Source: Paenibacillus sp. FSL R5-0517
Lineage (GTDB): Bacteria; Bacillota; Bacilli; Paenibacillales; Paenibacillaceae
DNA length: 64,000 nt
NCBI RefSeq assembly: GCF_037974355.1
Contig: NZ_CP150235.1
Coordinates: 5,890,001 to 5,954,000, forward strand
Reading direction: 5' to 3'
Shown here: positions 7,765 to 17,586 of the stretch, piece by piece
How the letters are laid out: the number at the start of each line of letters is the position of its first letter
Position numbering within the stretch: the stretch's first letter is position 1
Position numbers and translations under genes: made by a program
The notes under the pieces: generated by a model
Told to the model about the DNA's origin: nothing
Seen by the model: the letters and a program-made list of their open reading frames with translations, nothing else
The model's database searches: none

Positions 7765-9111
7765 TTAGTTCCTTGTCTCCAGCCAGTTATTCTTAATGAC
7801 ATTCTGATACCAGTAATAACTCTCCTTCGGTGTTCTTACAAGTGAACGATAATCGACATGAACGAGACCGAAGCGCATCCGGTAGCCTTCTGCCCATTCG
7901 AAATTGTCCATTAATGACCATGCCATGTACCCTTTCAGGTTAATACCGTCATTAATGATGCGGTGGATTTGGGCCAAATGCTGCTCATAATAGGAAATCC
8001 GGCGATCATCGTTAATTTTGCCATTCTCCAAATCATCATTAATACAGGCACCATTCTCCGTGATATATACATCCACATTGCCGTACTTTTGCAAGTAATG
8101 CATGAATTCATACAAACCGCGTGATTCCACCGGCCAGCCGATATCTGTCTTGGTCAAGCCCATATCCACTTCTTCCGATTGAAGAACACCCGCTTCCGGA
8201 TTGAAGCGATTGATTCCCATCGTGTAATAGTTAATGCCGAGCAGATCGATTGGTTGCGAGATAATCTCCATATCGCCTTCCTGTATTGGCACCGTAGCTC
8301 CTGCTTCTGCGAACCAGTCCACCATAAACTGCGGATACGTGCCTTTGTAGATCGGGTCTAGGAACCAATCGGTATTGAGCGCAATGGATCGATCACACGC
8401 TGCCTGGTCTTCAGGAGATTTGCTGTACGGCTCAGCCCAGCACACGTTCGGAGCGATACCAATCTGACCGGTTGTTCCCAGGCGACGGAACGATTGAACG
8501 GCTTTACCATGAGCAACCAGCAATCCATGTGCTACATTAATTGACGTTTGCAGGTCTTTGTTTCCTGGCGCATGAATCCCGAGAAGGTTCGACAGGAATG
8601 CGATACACCACGGTTCATTAAACGTTAGCCAAAAGTTGATCTTGCCCGAGAATTCCTTGAAAATCACCTCGGCATATTTCACAAAAGCATCAACCGTTCT
8701 GCGGTTGCCCCAACCACCGTCATCCTCCAGCGTTTGTGGAAGGTCCCAGTGATACAGGGTGAGGAACGGTTCGATACCCGCCTCTATCAATGCATCCACG
8801 AAGCGATGGTAGAAGTCCAGTCCTTCCCGATTGATCTCTCCATCTCCGTCAGGAATAATGCGCGGCCATGCAATGGAGAACCGGTACGTATTAATCCCGA
8901 GTTTCTTCATCAGTTCGATGTCTTCCGCATACCGGTGGTAACTGTCACATGCGACATCCCCATTGTCCCCGTTAAATACTTTGCCAGGTGTGCGAGCAAA
9001 TGTATCCCAGATGGATACCCCGCGTCCACCTTCCTGTGCAGCTCCTTCTATTTGATAGGAAGCTGTTGCTGTCCCCCATCGAAAATCTTGTGGAAATTGA
9101 AAAATGGTCAT
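7765..9111 (-). CDS. GH1 beta-glucosidase-type glycoside hydrolase
   Basis: This is a 448-residue intracellular GH1 enzyme without a signal peptide. The opening FRWGTATASYQIEGA, acid/base E166 in TFNEPW and nucleophile E352 in YITENGA are all present, so it should be an active retaining hydrolase. GH1 enzymes of this type cleave beta-glucosides or beta-galactosides and sometimes 6-phospho forms. Lack of a nearby PTS favours non-phosphorylated oligosaccharides brought in by the ABC system upstream. It is 16 bp downstream of the GH95 gene on the same strand, probably co-transcribed, and ends at a strong terminator. Confidence 0.93.
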   Translation of the reverse strand: MTIFQFPQDFRWGTATASYQIEGAAQEGGRGVSIWDTFARTPGKVFNGDNGDVACDSYHRYAEDIELMKKLGINTYRFSIAWPRIIPDGDGEINREGLDFYHRFVDALIEAGIEPFLTLYHWDLPQTLEDDGGWGNRRTVDAFVKYAEVIFKEFSGKINFWLTFNEPWCIAFLSNLLGIHAPGNKDLQTSINVAHGLLVAHGKAVQSFRRLGTTGQIGIAPNVCWAEPYSKSPEDQAACDRSIALNTDWFLDPIYKGTYPQFMVDWFAEAGATVPIQEGDMEIISQPIDLLGINYYTMGINRFNPEAGVLQSEEVDMGLTKTDIGWPVESRGLYEFMHYLQKYGNVDVYITENGACINDDLENGKINDDRRISYYEQHLAQIHRIINDGINLKGYMAWSLMDNFEWAEGYRMRFGLVHVDYRSLVRTPKESYYWYQNVIKNNWLETRN

Positions 9112-9127
9112 GGTTAGCTCCTCCGTC

Positions 9128-11509
9128 TCATGATGACACGCGGATCGTCTGTCCTGCGGTCATTGTTAAAATAGTTACATAATCGCCCTGGGGCGTAAGC
9201 TCTGCCTTCGCTTGTTCATTTCCTTCCACACGTAGCGGATAAGTACTGCGAAGGGTTAGTGAATCACTTCGATCTGCTTTGATAACCGCTGACGCAAGCT
9301 TGTTGTCCGTCCACGTAATTGCTACCGTATAACCACCTCTAGCACGAAGCCCTTCAACACGACCTTGAGTCCAGAGTTCAGGCAGTGCCGGTAGCAAATG
9401 TAACTCGTTCAAGTGGCTCTGTAATAACATCTCGGCGATTCCAGCCGTACCTCCAAAGTTACCATCGATCTGGAATGGTGGATGGTCATCGAACAGATTC
9501 GGATGTGTGGATCGGGCCAGTAACGTGCGCACAAACTGATGTGCATGGCTGCTATCCAGCAGTCGTGCATACAGATTGATCAACCATGCACAGCTCCATC
9601 CTGTATGCCCACCGCCTTGTGAGATACGACGTTCCAGCGATATTCGTGCTGCTTCCACCAGTTCTGGTGAGTGCACTCGATTGATCTGCTCCCCGGGATA
9701 CAGTCCATACAGGTGAGAGACGTGACGATGCCCTGGCTCGGATTCGGCAAAATCCTTAAACCACTCCAGCAATTGTCCTTCACTTCCAATACGGAATGGA
9801 TAGAGTTTGTCCAGCGCCTCACTCCACTCGCTTGCCAACGATTCATCTATATTTAGCTGCTTCGAGGCTTCAATACAACGGCTAAACAATTCACGAATCA
9901 AAGTCATATCCATCGTTGAAGCCATGGATATACTGCGTGCCTCTCCAGCTTCTGTCAGAAACTTGTTCTCTGGTGAAGTGGATGGAATTGTAACCAGATA
10001 TCCCTCAGGTCCTTCCACCAGCCAGTCGAGACAGAACAACGCCGCTTCCTTCATGATGGGGTAGGCACGTTCCTCAAGAAAACGTTGATTACCGGTAAAT
10101 TGATAGTGCTCCCATAGATGCGAGGTAAGCCACACACCGCCCATCGGCCAAAAAGCCCAGCTTGCATCTCCACCTGTCGGCGTAGAGGTTCTCCAGATAT
10201 CTACATTATGATGAGCAGCCCATCCACGGGCTCCATACAGAATACGCGCCGTTCTGCGTCCTGTATCACTGAGATCGGTCAACATATCAAACAGCGGCTC
10301 ATGACATTCACTCAGGTTGCAGACTTCTGCCGGCCAGTAATTCATCTCCGTGTTGATGTTGGTGGTATAATCACTATGCCACGGCGGTTCTACCTGATGG
10401 TTCCAGATTCCCTGCAGATTGGCAGGCTGGCTGCCCGGTCGCGAACTAGCCATCAACAAATATCTTCCATATTGGAAATAAAGTGCTTCTAACCCGGGGT
10501 CTTGTTCCCCTGCCTGATAGGCCTGCAGCCGCTCATCCGTAGGCAATTCTGCGTTAACCGATGCACCTAAATCAATAGAGACTCTGTTAAACAATGCGCG
10601 ATGATCTTGTACATGTCTTTCCCGAAGCACTTCGGCACCATGTGTGATCGCTTTGGAGATCATATCCACGCATTCCTTTTCGAGCAACCGGTTATCCTTC
10701 ACAGGCAACACATCGTAACTTTCAAAGGACGTAGCCGCTGCCAGATAGAAAACAACCTGATCAGCACCCTGAATGTGCAACTTGCCTTCCAGGTTGGAGA
10801 CCTTTGCGTGCTCCCCTGTTGCCGTAACTGCTACACGTACTGCATATGCGGTTCCCCGATCTTCTTCATACAGGACGGATTCCGGGTGATCTCTGAAATA
10901 ATTGGATTCCACGTGACTCGGGCAACGGCTAAACATCGTGAGTGCATCTCCTGAGGTCTCAACGCGATAAGGGTGAGGACTGTCTAGCGTAACGCTGGCA
11001 TTCAAAGCAGCCTTTCGATCCGCAGTCCATATGCAAACCATCAGATTATCCGAAGCACTGGAATACACTTCACGTACATAACGAATTCCTTCCCGTGAAT
11101 ACATCGTGGTAGCAATACCTGACTCCAGATCAAGTTCACGCTCAAATGCTTCATACGAAAGATCGTCCAGACCCTCATGGTGTAACAGAAAATGCCCCAT
11201 TGGCTGGTAAGCCTCCACGTCACGGCCGAGCATCTCTCGGTTCAACAAGTCCTCAGCTTCACCATACTGTCCAGACATGATTAACTCACGCGTCTGCTTC
11301 AAATACCGCTGACTGCTGTATTGAATCGTATCCCGCGGAAATCCTGACCATAATGTATCTTCATTGAGCTGAATTCGTTCATCCGCTGCGCCGCCATACA
11401 CCATGCCTCCAAGACGGCCATTTCCGATGGGTAGTGCTTCTTCCCAGCGTTTTGCCGGTTGTCGATACCATAAACGGTTGATTTTAGTTAGGTTATTGTG
11501 TAGGGACAT
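9128..11509 (-). CDS. GH95 alpha-L-fucosidase/alpha-L-galactosidase-type glycoside hydrolase
   Basis: The product has 793 residues and no signal peptide. The N-terminal galactose-binding-like domain begins WYRQPAKRWEEALPIGNGRLGGMVYG. The (alpha/alpha)6 barrel carries the signature WNHQVEPPWHSDYTTNINTE followed by NYWPAEVCNLSECHEPL, and later TSPENKF. GH95 enzymes remove terminal alpha-1,2-L-fucose, or L-galactose, with inversion, as in xyloglucan side chains. The ATG at 11509 is preferred because AAGGAG lies six bases before it; the adjacent upstream ATG is too close. The promoter region carries one copy of the 14-bp palindrome shared across the locus. Confidence 0.9.
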   Translation of the reverse strand: MSLHNNLTKINRLWYRQPAKRWEEALPIGNGRLGGMVYGGAADERIQLNEDTLWSGFPRDTIQYSSQRYLKQTRELIMSGQYGEAEDLLNREMLGRDVEAYQPMGHFLLHHEGLDDLSYEAFERELDLESGIATTMYSREGIRYVREVYSSASDNLMVCIWTADRKAALNASVTLDSPHPYRVETSGDALTMFSRCPSHVESNYFRDHPESVLYEEDRGTAYAVRVAVTATGEHAKVSNLEGKLHIQGADQVVFYLAAATSFESYDVLPVKDNRLLEKECVDMISKAITHGAEVLRERHVQDHRALFNRVSIDLGASVNAELPTDERLQAYQAGEQDPGLEALYFQYGRYLLMASSRPGSQPANLQGIWNHQVEPPWHSDYTTNINTEMNYWPAEVCNLSECHEPLFDMLTDLSDTGRRTARILYGARGWAAHHNVDIWRTSTPTGGDASWAFWPMGGVWLTSHLWEHYQFTGNQRFLEERAYPIMKEAALFCLDWLVEGPEGYLVTIPSTSPENKFLTEAGEARSISMASTMDMTLIRELFSRCIEASKQLNIDESLASEWSEALDKLYPFRIGSEGQLLEWFKDFAESEPGHRHVSHLYGLYPGEQINRVHSPELVEAARISLERRISQGGGHTGWSCAWLINLYARLLDSSHAHQFVRTLLARSTHPNLFDDHPPFQIDGNFGGTAGIAEMLLQSHLNELHLLPALPELWTQGRVEGLRARGGYTVAITWTDNKLASAVIKADRSDSLTLRSTYPLRVEGNEQAKAELTPQGDYVTILTMTAGQTIRVSS

Positions 11510-11552
11510 CATTAACTCCTTTTCCTCAATTAGCTATCAAAGTATTTATGTC

Positions 11553-11579
11553 ATAAAACGTTTTCGGTAAGTGCTTACA
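11553..11579. promoter_or_regulatory. Shared 14-bp palindromic operator plus cre-like site upstream of the GH95 gene
   Basis: ATAAAACGTTTTCG (11553-11566) is an exact copy of the motif that also precedes the binding protein, permease and GH2 units. It abuts GGTAAGTGCTTACA (11566-11579), which resembles a CcpA cre element. It lies about 45-70 bp upstream of the GH95 start. The core AAAACGTTTT is typical of LacI-family operators. The cognate protein is unknown. Confidence 0.55.
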
Positions 11580-11640
11580 TTAAGGAGATTATATGTGATT
11601 TCCAAATTTGCGTCAATGTAAATCATCACACCTCATCCAC

Positions 11641-11675
11641 ATAAAAAAAGGCCCTATTAAAGGGGCCTTTTTTTG
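11641..11675 (-). terminator. Intrinsic terminator of the first binding-protein gene
   Basis: AAAGGCCCC pairs with GGGGCCTTT (read on either strand), with A/T runs on both sides. It lies 30 bp 3' of the gene at 11704-13401. It separates this unit from the GH95 promoter. Confidence 0.88.
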
Positions 11676-11703
11676 TTTCAGCATGGGTTGAGGACAATCC
11701 ATG

Positions 11704-13401
11704 TTATTTTATATCTTTTCCTGTCCAAAGGGAGACACGGTCTTTCACCCAAACAGTATATTGTTTCTCCATCTCCACTGCACCTGCTTTGTCCAATTCA
11801 TCCAGGAAAGCATCATAGGTTGCGTCAAAGTTTGCTGGTGAAGTCAGAACAGCCTCCGGAATACGTTTACGAACGATATCCTGTGTTTTTCGGAACGTTA
11901 CTTCATAATCTGTACCTGAAGGTACAGACATGTTGTATGCTGCTCCCCATTCCTTGAGCTTCAGATCATCTTCGGAAGGATAGAAATCTTTCCATGTTGT
12001 AATACCGTAGGCTTTCAACGTTTCCTTCTCGGCTGCAGTATAACCCGCTTGAATCTGCTCAGGGAAGTTCGTTGTATAATAGTTATCCGTAGAATCTTTC
12101 ACACCATCGCCGTATCTTGCACTAAAGGCACTATACATCCCGATGCCTGTTTCTTTGCTGAAATTCGAGTTGTCATTGGTTTTGCGATCCTGAATCTCGT
12201 CAGGAATCACACGTTTGCCATTTTCGACGTTATAGTGTTGACCTTCAATACCCCAGTTTCTCAGCACTTGTCCTTCATCAGAAGCAAGCCAATCCAAGAA
12301 TTTGATGATACGTACCGGATCTTTGGCCGAAGTTGTAATCCCGATGCCATAACCGTCAAATCCGGTTGGTTGGAACGTATGATCTACAATATCCTTGTTC
12401 AAAGACACGGAGAAGTGAGCATATGTGGCATCGTCCTTGCCTGCTGATTTGAGTGCATTTTCAGCTTCTTGATAGTTCCACTCTTGATCGATCAGACCGA
12501 GTACACGGCCACTGGCAATTTTGGACTTATATTGATCATCCTTTTGAACAAATGTATCTTTGTCCAACAGTCCTTCATTATACATTTTGTTCAACCAACG
12601 GAAGTACTCTTTCTCTTCTGGACGCTTGTAGTGAAGCATCGCTTCATACGTTTCAGGGTTAATGTAGTATTCACCATCATCAGGGGCACCTGTTGCCTGG
12701 AAGGCCGGGTTCGTTACCGTGATCATGATCTTCCAGTCATCTGCATTCAATGTCAACGGAATGGTTGGTTGACCATCAATGGTTGGATGTTTTTCATAAT
12801 AAGCTTTTAGTACATTCTCATAATCCTCAAGTGTCTTCACTTCAGGGTATCCAAGCTCTTTCAATACTCTTTGTTGAATTTCGAATCCGCCACCTGCATC
12901 AAATACAACATTATCTACACCCATGTTTGTTGGGATCGTATATATCGACTGATCTTCCGTGTTATATTTCAGACGGTTCATCTGGTCGCCATAGATTTTT
13001 TTCAGGTTCGGAGCATGCTCTTCAATCAGATCGGTCAAATCCAGCATTGCACCTGCATCCACAAGCTTAGACAAGTTACCTTTAGGGAAGATGAGGTCAG
13101 GGTAATCACCGCTGGCCGCCATAAGTGCAATCTTCTGATCGCCACCGTTGTTCACATCATACTCAGCTTCAATCGTAACGCCTGTTTGTTTAGTAATCTC
13201 TTTACCGACTGCATCTTGCATCTTGTTCCAGGTCGGGCTTGGATCTGCACCGAAGAACGTCACTGTAATTGGTTCAGTTCCACTGGACTCCGTAGTTTCT
13301 TTTGTTCCCGAATTCCCGCATCCAGCTGTGACCAGCATTGCACTTGCGAGCATCAACATTGCAAACGTCTTGGGTGTATTACCTTTCATCTTGCCTCTCA
13401 T
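11704..13401 (-). CDS. Extracellular sugar-binding lipoprotein, LplA-like (paralogue 1)
   Basis: This is a 565-residue solute-binding protein with a lipobox cysteine at C28 (VTAGC). It would be anchored outside the membrane and deliver oligosaccharide to the LplB/LplC-type permeases. The sequence is close to paralogue 2 throughout (for example DWKIMITVTNPAFQATG and YYTTNFPEQIQAGYTAAEKE shared) and less close to paralogue 3. RBS is GGGGGAAC. It has its own promoter region with the 14-bp palindrome and a cre-like site, and its own terminator, so it can be expressed apart from the permeases. Confidence 0.92.
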   Translation of the reverse strand: MRGKMKGNTPKTFAMLMLASAMLVTAGCGNSGTKETTESSGTEPITVTFFGADPSPTWNKMQDAVGKEITKQTGVTIEAEYDVNNGGDQKIALMAASGDYPDLIFPKGNLSKLVDAGAMLDLTDLIEEHAPNLKKIYGDQMNRLKYNTEDQSIYTIPTNMGVDNVVFDAGGGFEIQQRVLKELGYPEVKTLEDYENVLKAYYEKHPTIDGQPTIPLTLNADDWKIMITVTNPAFQATGAPDDGEYYINPETYEAMLHYKRPEEKEYFRWLNKMYNEGLLDKDTFVQKDDQYKSKIASGRVLGLIDQEWNYQEAENALKSAGKDDATYAHFSVSLNKDIVDHTFQPTGFDGYGIGITTSAKDPVRIIKFLDWLASDEGQVLRNWGIEGQHYNVENGKRVIPDEIQDRKTNDNSNFSKETGIGMYSAFSARYGDGVKDSTDNYYTTNFPEQIQAGYTAAEKETLKAYGITTWKDFYPSEDDLKLKEWGAAYNMSVPSGTDYEVTFRKTQDIVRKRIPEAVLTSPANFDATYDAFLDELDKAGAVEMEKQYTVWVKDRVSLWTGKDIK

Positions 13402-13723
13402 TGTCTAGTTCCCCCTATTATTTATGAAGGTTTTATCTGTATAACAGGCTTTATGCCTGAGGATACCACTTTTTTGAATGCGCTTACGACTTATGCTGTA
13501 AAAGCCTGATTTTCAAAGATAATTGTCAGCAGCAACTATTTTACAACATTGTTCTTATAACAGACATAAAACGTTTTCGAAACATACTATAAAACGCTTA
13601 CTGAAAGTGCTTACATGATAGATTATAGGCTATCCATCCGCTTACGTCAACAATAAAAAAAGCCCTTTCTCAAGGGCTTTTTTCGCTATGAAAATCCTTC
13701 ACTTTAATGCTTGGTTTTCAACC
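13402..13723 (-). promoter_or_regulatory. Promoter region of binding-protein paralogue 1 with shared operator
   Basis: This interval of about 320 bp carries an exact copy of the locus 14-mer ATAAAACGTTTTCG at 13566-13579 and the cre-like TGAAAGTGCTTACA at 13602-13615. The terminator of paralogue 2 is at 13655-13684. A TTATAA element just downstream of the palindrome could be the -10 region. No gene was seen. Confidence 0.55.
13655..13684 (-). terminator. Intrinsic terminator of binding-protein paralogue 2
   Basis: AAAGCCCTT and AAGGGCTTT form a tight hairpin with A/T tracts on both sides. It lies about 40 bp 3' of the gene at 13724-15427. Confidence 0.87.
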
Positions 13724-15427
13724 TTATTTCACGTCTTTACCAGTCCAGAGGGATACCCGATTTTTAATCCATACCGTATATTGTTTTTCCATCTCCACTG
13801 CACCTGCTTTATCAAGTTCAGCCAAGAGACCATCGTATACGCTGTCGAAGTTTTCAGGTTTGGCAAGAATCGCCTCTGGAATACGTTTGCGTACGATATC
13901 CTGTGTTTTTTGGAACGTTACGTTGTAATCCGTGTCAGAAGGTACAGGCATGTTATATGCTGCGCCCCAATCTTTCAATTTCAGATCATCTTCGGAAGGG
14001 TAGAAATCTTTCCAAGTTGTAATACCATAAGCTTTCAATGTCTCTTTCTCTGCTGCAGTGTATCCAGCCTGAATCTGCTCAGGGAAGTTGGTTGTGTAAT
14101 AGTTATCCGTAGCATCTTTCACGCCATCTCCGTATCTCGCACTGAATATATTGTACATACCCACGCCAGACTCTTTCGTGAAGGCAGAGTTATCATTGGT
14201 TTTGCGATCTTGTACTTCCGCCGGGATAACGCGTTTGCCATTCTCTACTTGGTAGTGCTTCCCTTCAACGCCCCAGTTTCTCAGGACTTGACCTTCATCA
14301 GATGCAAGCCAATCCATGAATTTGATAATGCGCACCGGATCTTTGGCCGAAGTTGTAATTCCAATGCCGTAACCATCAAAACCTGTCGGCTGGAATGTAT
14401 GGTCCACAATGTCCTTGTTCAGGGACACGGAGAAGTGAGCATATGTTTTATCGCCACCGTTGGACGATTTCAAAGCATTTTCCGCCTCACCATAGTTCCA
14501 TTCCTGGTCGATCAGACCAAGTACGCGTCCACTGGCAATTTTGGATTTATATTGGTCATCTTTTTGAACAAATGTGTCTTTGTCCAGCAGACCTTCATTG
14601 TACATTTTGTTCAACCAACGGAAATATTCCTTTTCCTCAGGACGTTTGTAGTGGAGAACGGCTTCATAGGTCTCAGGATTGATATAATACTCACCATCAT
14701 CCGGTCCACCCGTAGCTTGGAATGCAGGGTTCGTTACCGTGATCATGATCTTCCAGTCATCTGCGTTTAATGTCAACGGAATAGTCGGTTGACCATCAAT
14801 CGTTGGATGTTTTTCATAATACGTTCTCAGTACGTTTTCATAATCCTCAAGCGTTTTCACTTCAGGGTAGCCAAGCTCTTTTAATACTCTTTGTTGAATC
14901 TCGAATCCGCCCGTAGCGTCAAATGCAACGTTATCTACACCCATATTGGTCGGAATCGTATAGATCGCTTGATCTTCCAAGCTATATTTCAGACGGTTCA
15001 TCTGATCACCATAGATTTTTTTCAAATTGGGAGCATGCTCCTCAATCAGATCGGTCAGGTCCAGCATCGCGCCTGCATCCACAAGCTTCGACAAGTTGCC
15101 TTTAGGATAGATAATATCAGGGTAATCACCACTCGCAGCCATCAAAGGAATCTTTTGATCTCCACCATTATTCACATCATACTCAGCCTCAATTGTAACT
15201 CCCGTTGCCTTGGTAATCTCTTGACCGACAGCATCCTTCATGTTGTTCCAGTTCGGACTTGCATCTGCACCAAAGAATGTAAAGGTTACTGGACTGGTTG
15301 TGTCTCCGGAATCAACCGGCTTTTCTGAAGCGTTACTTCCTCCTCCATTGCTGCTGCATCCTGCTGTAATTGCAAGAGCACTGGCTAACAGAAGCATTGC
15401 GAATGTTTTTGGTGTTTTGCCCTTCAT
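13724..15427 (-). CDS. Extracellular sugar-binding lipoprotein, LplA-like (paralogue 2)
   Basis: The product has 567 residues with lipobox cysteine C24 (ITAGC). It is the middle of three tandem paralogues. Nearly the whole mature protein matches paralogue 1, and long stretches are almost identical at the DNA level too, which points to recent duplication or gene conversion. Differences cluster in the N-terminal linker after the lipid anchor and in scattered surface positions. It has its own promoter region and terminator. Its likely role is to bind an oligosaccharide for the shared permease. The ligand cannot be told from sequence. Confidence 0.92.
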   Translation of the reverse strand: MKGKTPKTFAMLLLASALAITAGCSSNGGGSNASEKPVDSGDTTSPVTFTFFGADASPNWNNMKDAVGQEITKATGVTIEAEYDVNNGGDQKIPLMAASGDYPDIIYPKGNLSKLVDAGAMLDLTDLIEEHAPNLKKIYGDQMNRLKYSLEDQAIYTIPTNMGVDNVAFDATGGFEIQQRVLKELGYPEVKTLEDYENVLRTYYEKHPTIDGQPTIPLTLNADDWKIMITVTNPAFQATGGPDDGEYYINPETYEAVLHYKRPEEKEYFRWLNKMYNEGLLDKDTFVQKDDQYKSKIASGRVLGLIDQEWNYGEAENALKSSNGGDKTYAHFSVSLNKDIVDHTFQPTGFDGYGIGITTSAKDPVRIIKFMDWLASDEGQVLRNWGVEGKHYQVENGKRVIPAEVQDRKTNDNSAFTKESGVGMYNIFSARYGDGVKDATDNYYTTNFPEQIQAGYTAAEKETLKAYGITTWKDFYPSEDDLKLKDWGAAYNMPVPSDTDYNVTFQKTQDIVRKRIPEAILAKPENFDSVYDGLLAELDKAGAVEMEKQYTVWIKNRVSLWTGKDVK

Positions 15428-15801
15428 GTGTAATCCCCCTTATGGATATAATGAAGCTGTATATTTGTATAACAGGCTGACCTGCACATACCGTGACCAG
15501 ATGAAACGAATGTAATTTTCTTGTTCTTATAACATTAGAAGCGTTTTCTGAAAAATGAAAAACTGCCCTACACTACCTTACTTCCTTCCCCTTAGGGAAT
15601 TTTCACCCTGCAATCAGGCTACATATCACATGATGTACAAGCAAATGTAAGTGCTTTCATAATTGAATAATAATGCCTCTTAAAGTCCTTGTCAATAGTG
15701 AATTTATAAAATTGAAAACGTTTTTTAGAAAACGTTTTAGATAAAAAAAGAACCCGTATAATACGGGTTCTTTCTCTTTTTAAATCTGTCTTGCTTATTG
15801 C
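15428..15801 (-). promoter_or_regulatory. Promoter region of binding-protein paralogue 2 with operator-like repeats
   Basis: This interval of about 370 bp holds two AAAACGTTTT palindromes 14 bp apart (15715-15724 and 15729-15738) and the cre-like TGTAAGTGCTTTCA (15646-15659). A further near-match, GCGTTTTCTGAAAA, lies close to the gene. The palindromes are 12/14 matches to the exact locus motif. The terminator of paralogue 3 is also here. No gene was seen. Confidence 0.5.
15744..15775 (-). terminator. Intrinsic terminator of the permease / binding-protein 3 operon
   Basis: AAAGAACCCGTAT and ATACGGGTTCTTT form an almost loop-less stem flanked by an A7 run, which reads as a U tract on the minus strand. 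It lies about 30 bp 3' of the gene at 15802-17490. Confidence 0.88.
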
Positions 15802-17490
15802 TTATTTAGCCTCTTCACCGCTCCACAACTGAACACGGTTTTGAACGAGTTCTGTATATTGTTTTTCCATGTCCTCTGCTCCTGCTTGGTTCACTTCTGT
15901 AATCATGCCATCATAGATGGCATCGAACTGCTCAGGAGTACTCAAAATGGCTTCTGGAATACGTTTCCGGATGATATCCTGGGTTTTCTTAAAGATGACG
16001 TTGTAGTTGGAGTCCCCTGGTGTTGGCAGATTGTATGCTGCTCCCCATGGTTTGATTGGGAACTCGTCTTCACTAGGGAACATATCTTTCCAAGTTGTAG
16101 CTCCGTAAGCTTTAAGTGTTTCTTTCTCAGCATCGGAATATGCCGCCACGATCTGTTCAGGGAAATTCGTAGTGTAGTAATTGTCCGTTGAATCCTTCAC
16201 ACCATCTCCATAGTGCCCAGAGATATTGGTGTACAGTCCTATACCCGTCTCTTTCTGGAACACAGCTGCATTATTCGTTTTTTGGTCCTGAATGTCGGCA
16301 GGAATGACACGTTTGCCGTCCTTCACTTCATACTGTTTACCTTCAATTCCCCAGTTCATCAATACTTGCCCTTCTTCAGAAGCCAGATAATCGAAGAATT
16401 TGATCGTACGAACCGGATCCGGATTGGTCGTTGTAATCCCTACACCCCAACCGGATACAAAACCAGGGTCTTGGAAGGTTTGATCCTTGATATCCTCGGA
16501 GAGGGTAACCGGGAAGTGTGAATACGTCGCTTCAGACTTGCCCGCGGATTTCAAAGCATTCTCTGCATCGGAATATCCCCAATCCTGGTCAATAACACCA
16601 AGAACACGCCCACTTGCAATTTTGGATTTGTATTGGTCTGTTTTCTGGATGAAGCTGTCCTGATCCAGCAATCCAGTGTTATACATATGGTTCAACCAGC
16701 GGAAGTACTCTTTTTCCTCTGGACGTTTGTAATGCAGCATTGCTTCGTACGTTTCTGGATCGATGTAATATTCACCATCATCCGGTGCACCCGTTGCCTG
16801 GAATGCCGGGTTCGTTACGGTAATCATGATTCTCCAATCATCCGCATCCAGTGTTAACGGGATGGTTGGCTGACCATCAATCGTAGGGTGTTTCTCTTTG
16901 TACGCCTTCAAAACATTCTCGTAATCCTGAAGTGTACGCACTTCTGGATATCCGAGTTCTTTCAGTACACGGTGCTGAATTCCAAATCCACCACCTGCAT
17001 CAAAGTATTTCTGGTCTACCGCATAATACGTCGGCAGCACATAAATAGCCTGATCCTCATTACTGTATTTCAACCGGTCCATGTAATTACCATACAGCTT
17101 CTTGAGATTGGGAGCATATTGGTCGATCAGATCTGTCAGATCAAGCATTGCTCCGGCATCCACCAGTTTGCTAAGTTCTCCTTTGGGTGACACGATATCC
17201 GGATAGTCTCCGCTCGCCGCCATTAAGGATATCTTATCCTGACCACCACTAACGGCAAATTCACCGTTAAGCGTTACCCCTGTTTTTTCTGTAAGGACTT
17301 TACCCACTTCATCCTTCATGCCATTCCAGTTCGGACTGGGATCAACACTGAAGAAATCGAAAGTAAGTGGAGTTGTCTCTGCGCTGGTATCCTTGAACGA
17401 CGTATCACCGCCGCTTCCTCCACCACAACCTGCGAGTAAAGACATTGCAAGCACTGGTGCCAGTGCAATCTTCATTTTGGAACTTGCCAT
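15802..17490 (-). CDS. Extracellular sugar-binding lipoprotein, LplA-like (paralogue 3)
   Basis: The product has 562 residues with lipobox cysteine C22 (LLAGC). It is the most divergent of the three paralogues but keeps the same framework (GASGDYPDI-like strand, LDLTDLIDQYAPNLKKLYG, PTIPLTLDADDW). It follows the two permease genes in one transcription unit, so it is the default partner of the permease pair. A stem-loop in the 187-bp gap before it may raise its mRNA level over the permeases, as in other binding-protein operons (inference). Confidence 0.92.
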   Translation of the reverse strand: MASSKMKIALAPVLAMSLLAGCGGGSGGDTSFKDTSAETTPLTFDFFSVDPSPNWNGMKDEVGKVLTEKTGVTLNGEFAVSGGQDKISLMAASGDYPDIVSPKGELSKLVDAGAMLDLTDLIDQYAPNLKKLYGNYMDRLKYSNEDQAIYVLPTYYAVDQKYFDAGGGFGIQHRVLKELGYPEVRTLQDYENVLKAYKEKHPTIDGQPTIPLTLDADDWRIMITVTNPAFQATGAPDDGEYYIDPETYEAMLHYKRPEEKEYFRWLNHMYNTGLLDQDSFIQKTDQYKSKIASGRVLGVIDQDWGYSDAENALKSAGKSEATYSHFPVTLSEDIKDQTFQDPGFVSGWGVGITTTNPDPVRTIKFFDYLASEEGQVLMNWGIEGKQYEVKDGKRVIPADIQDQKTNNAAVFQKETGIGLYTNISGHYGDGVKDSTDNYYTTNFPEQIVAAYSDAEKETLKAYGATTWKDMFPSEDEFPIKPWGAAYNLPTPGDSNYNVIFKKTQDIIRKRIPEAILSTPEQFDAIYDGMITEVNQAGAEDMEKQYTELVQNRVQLWSGEEAK

Positions 17491-17586
17491 AATGGTAATC
17501 CTCCCTGTTTCATATGTCTGTTTTGTCCGGGACTTTTTTGTCCCTGTCTATAGCTTCATGAATACCACACCGCAGCCCTATACGGT

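Noticed and set aside
13688..14770. 360-codon plus-strand reading frame opposite binding-protein paralogue 2
   Set aside because: It is antisense to a clear lipoprotein gene and a similar frame recurs opposite the other paralogues, as expected from their duplication.
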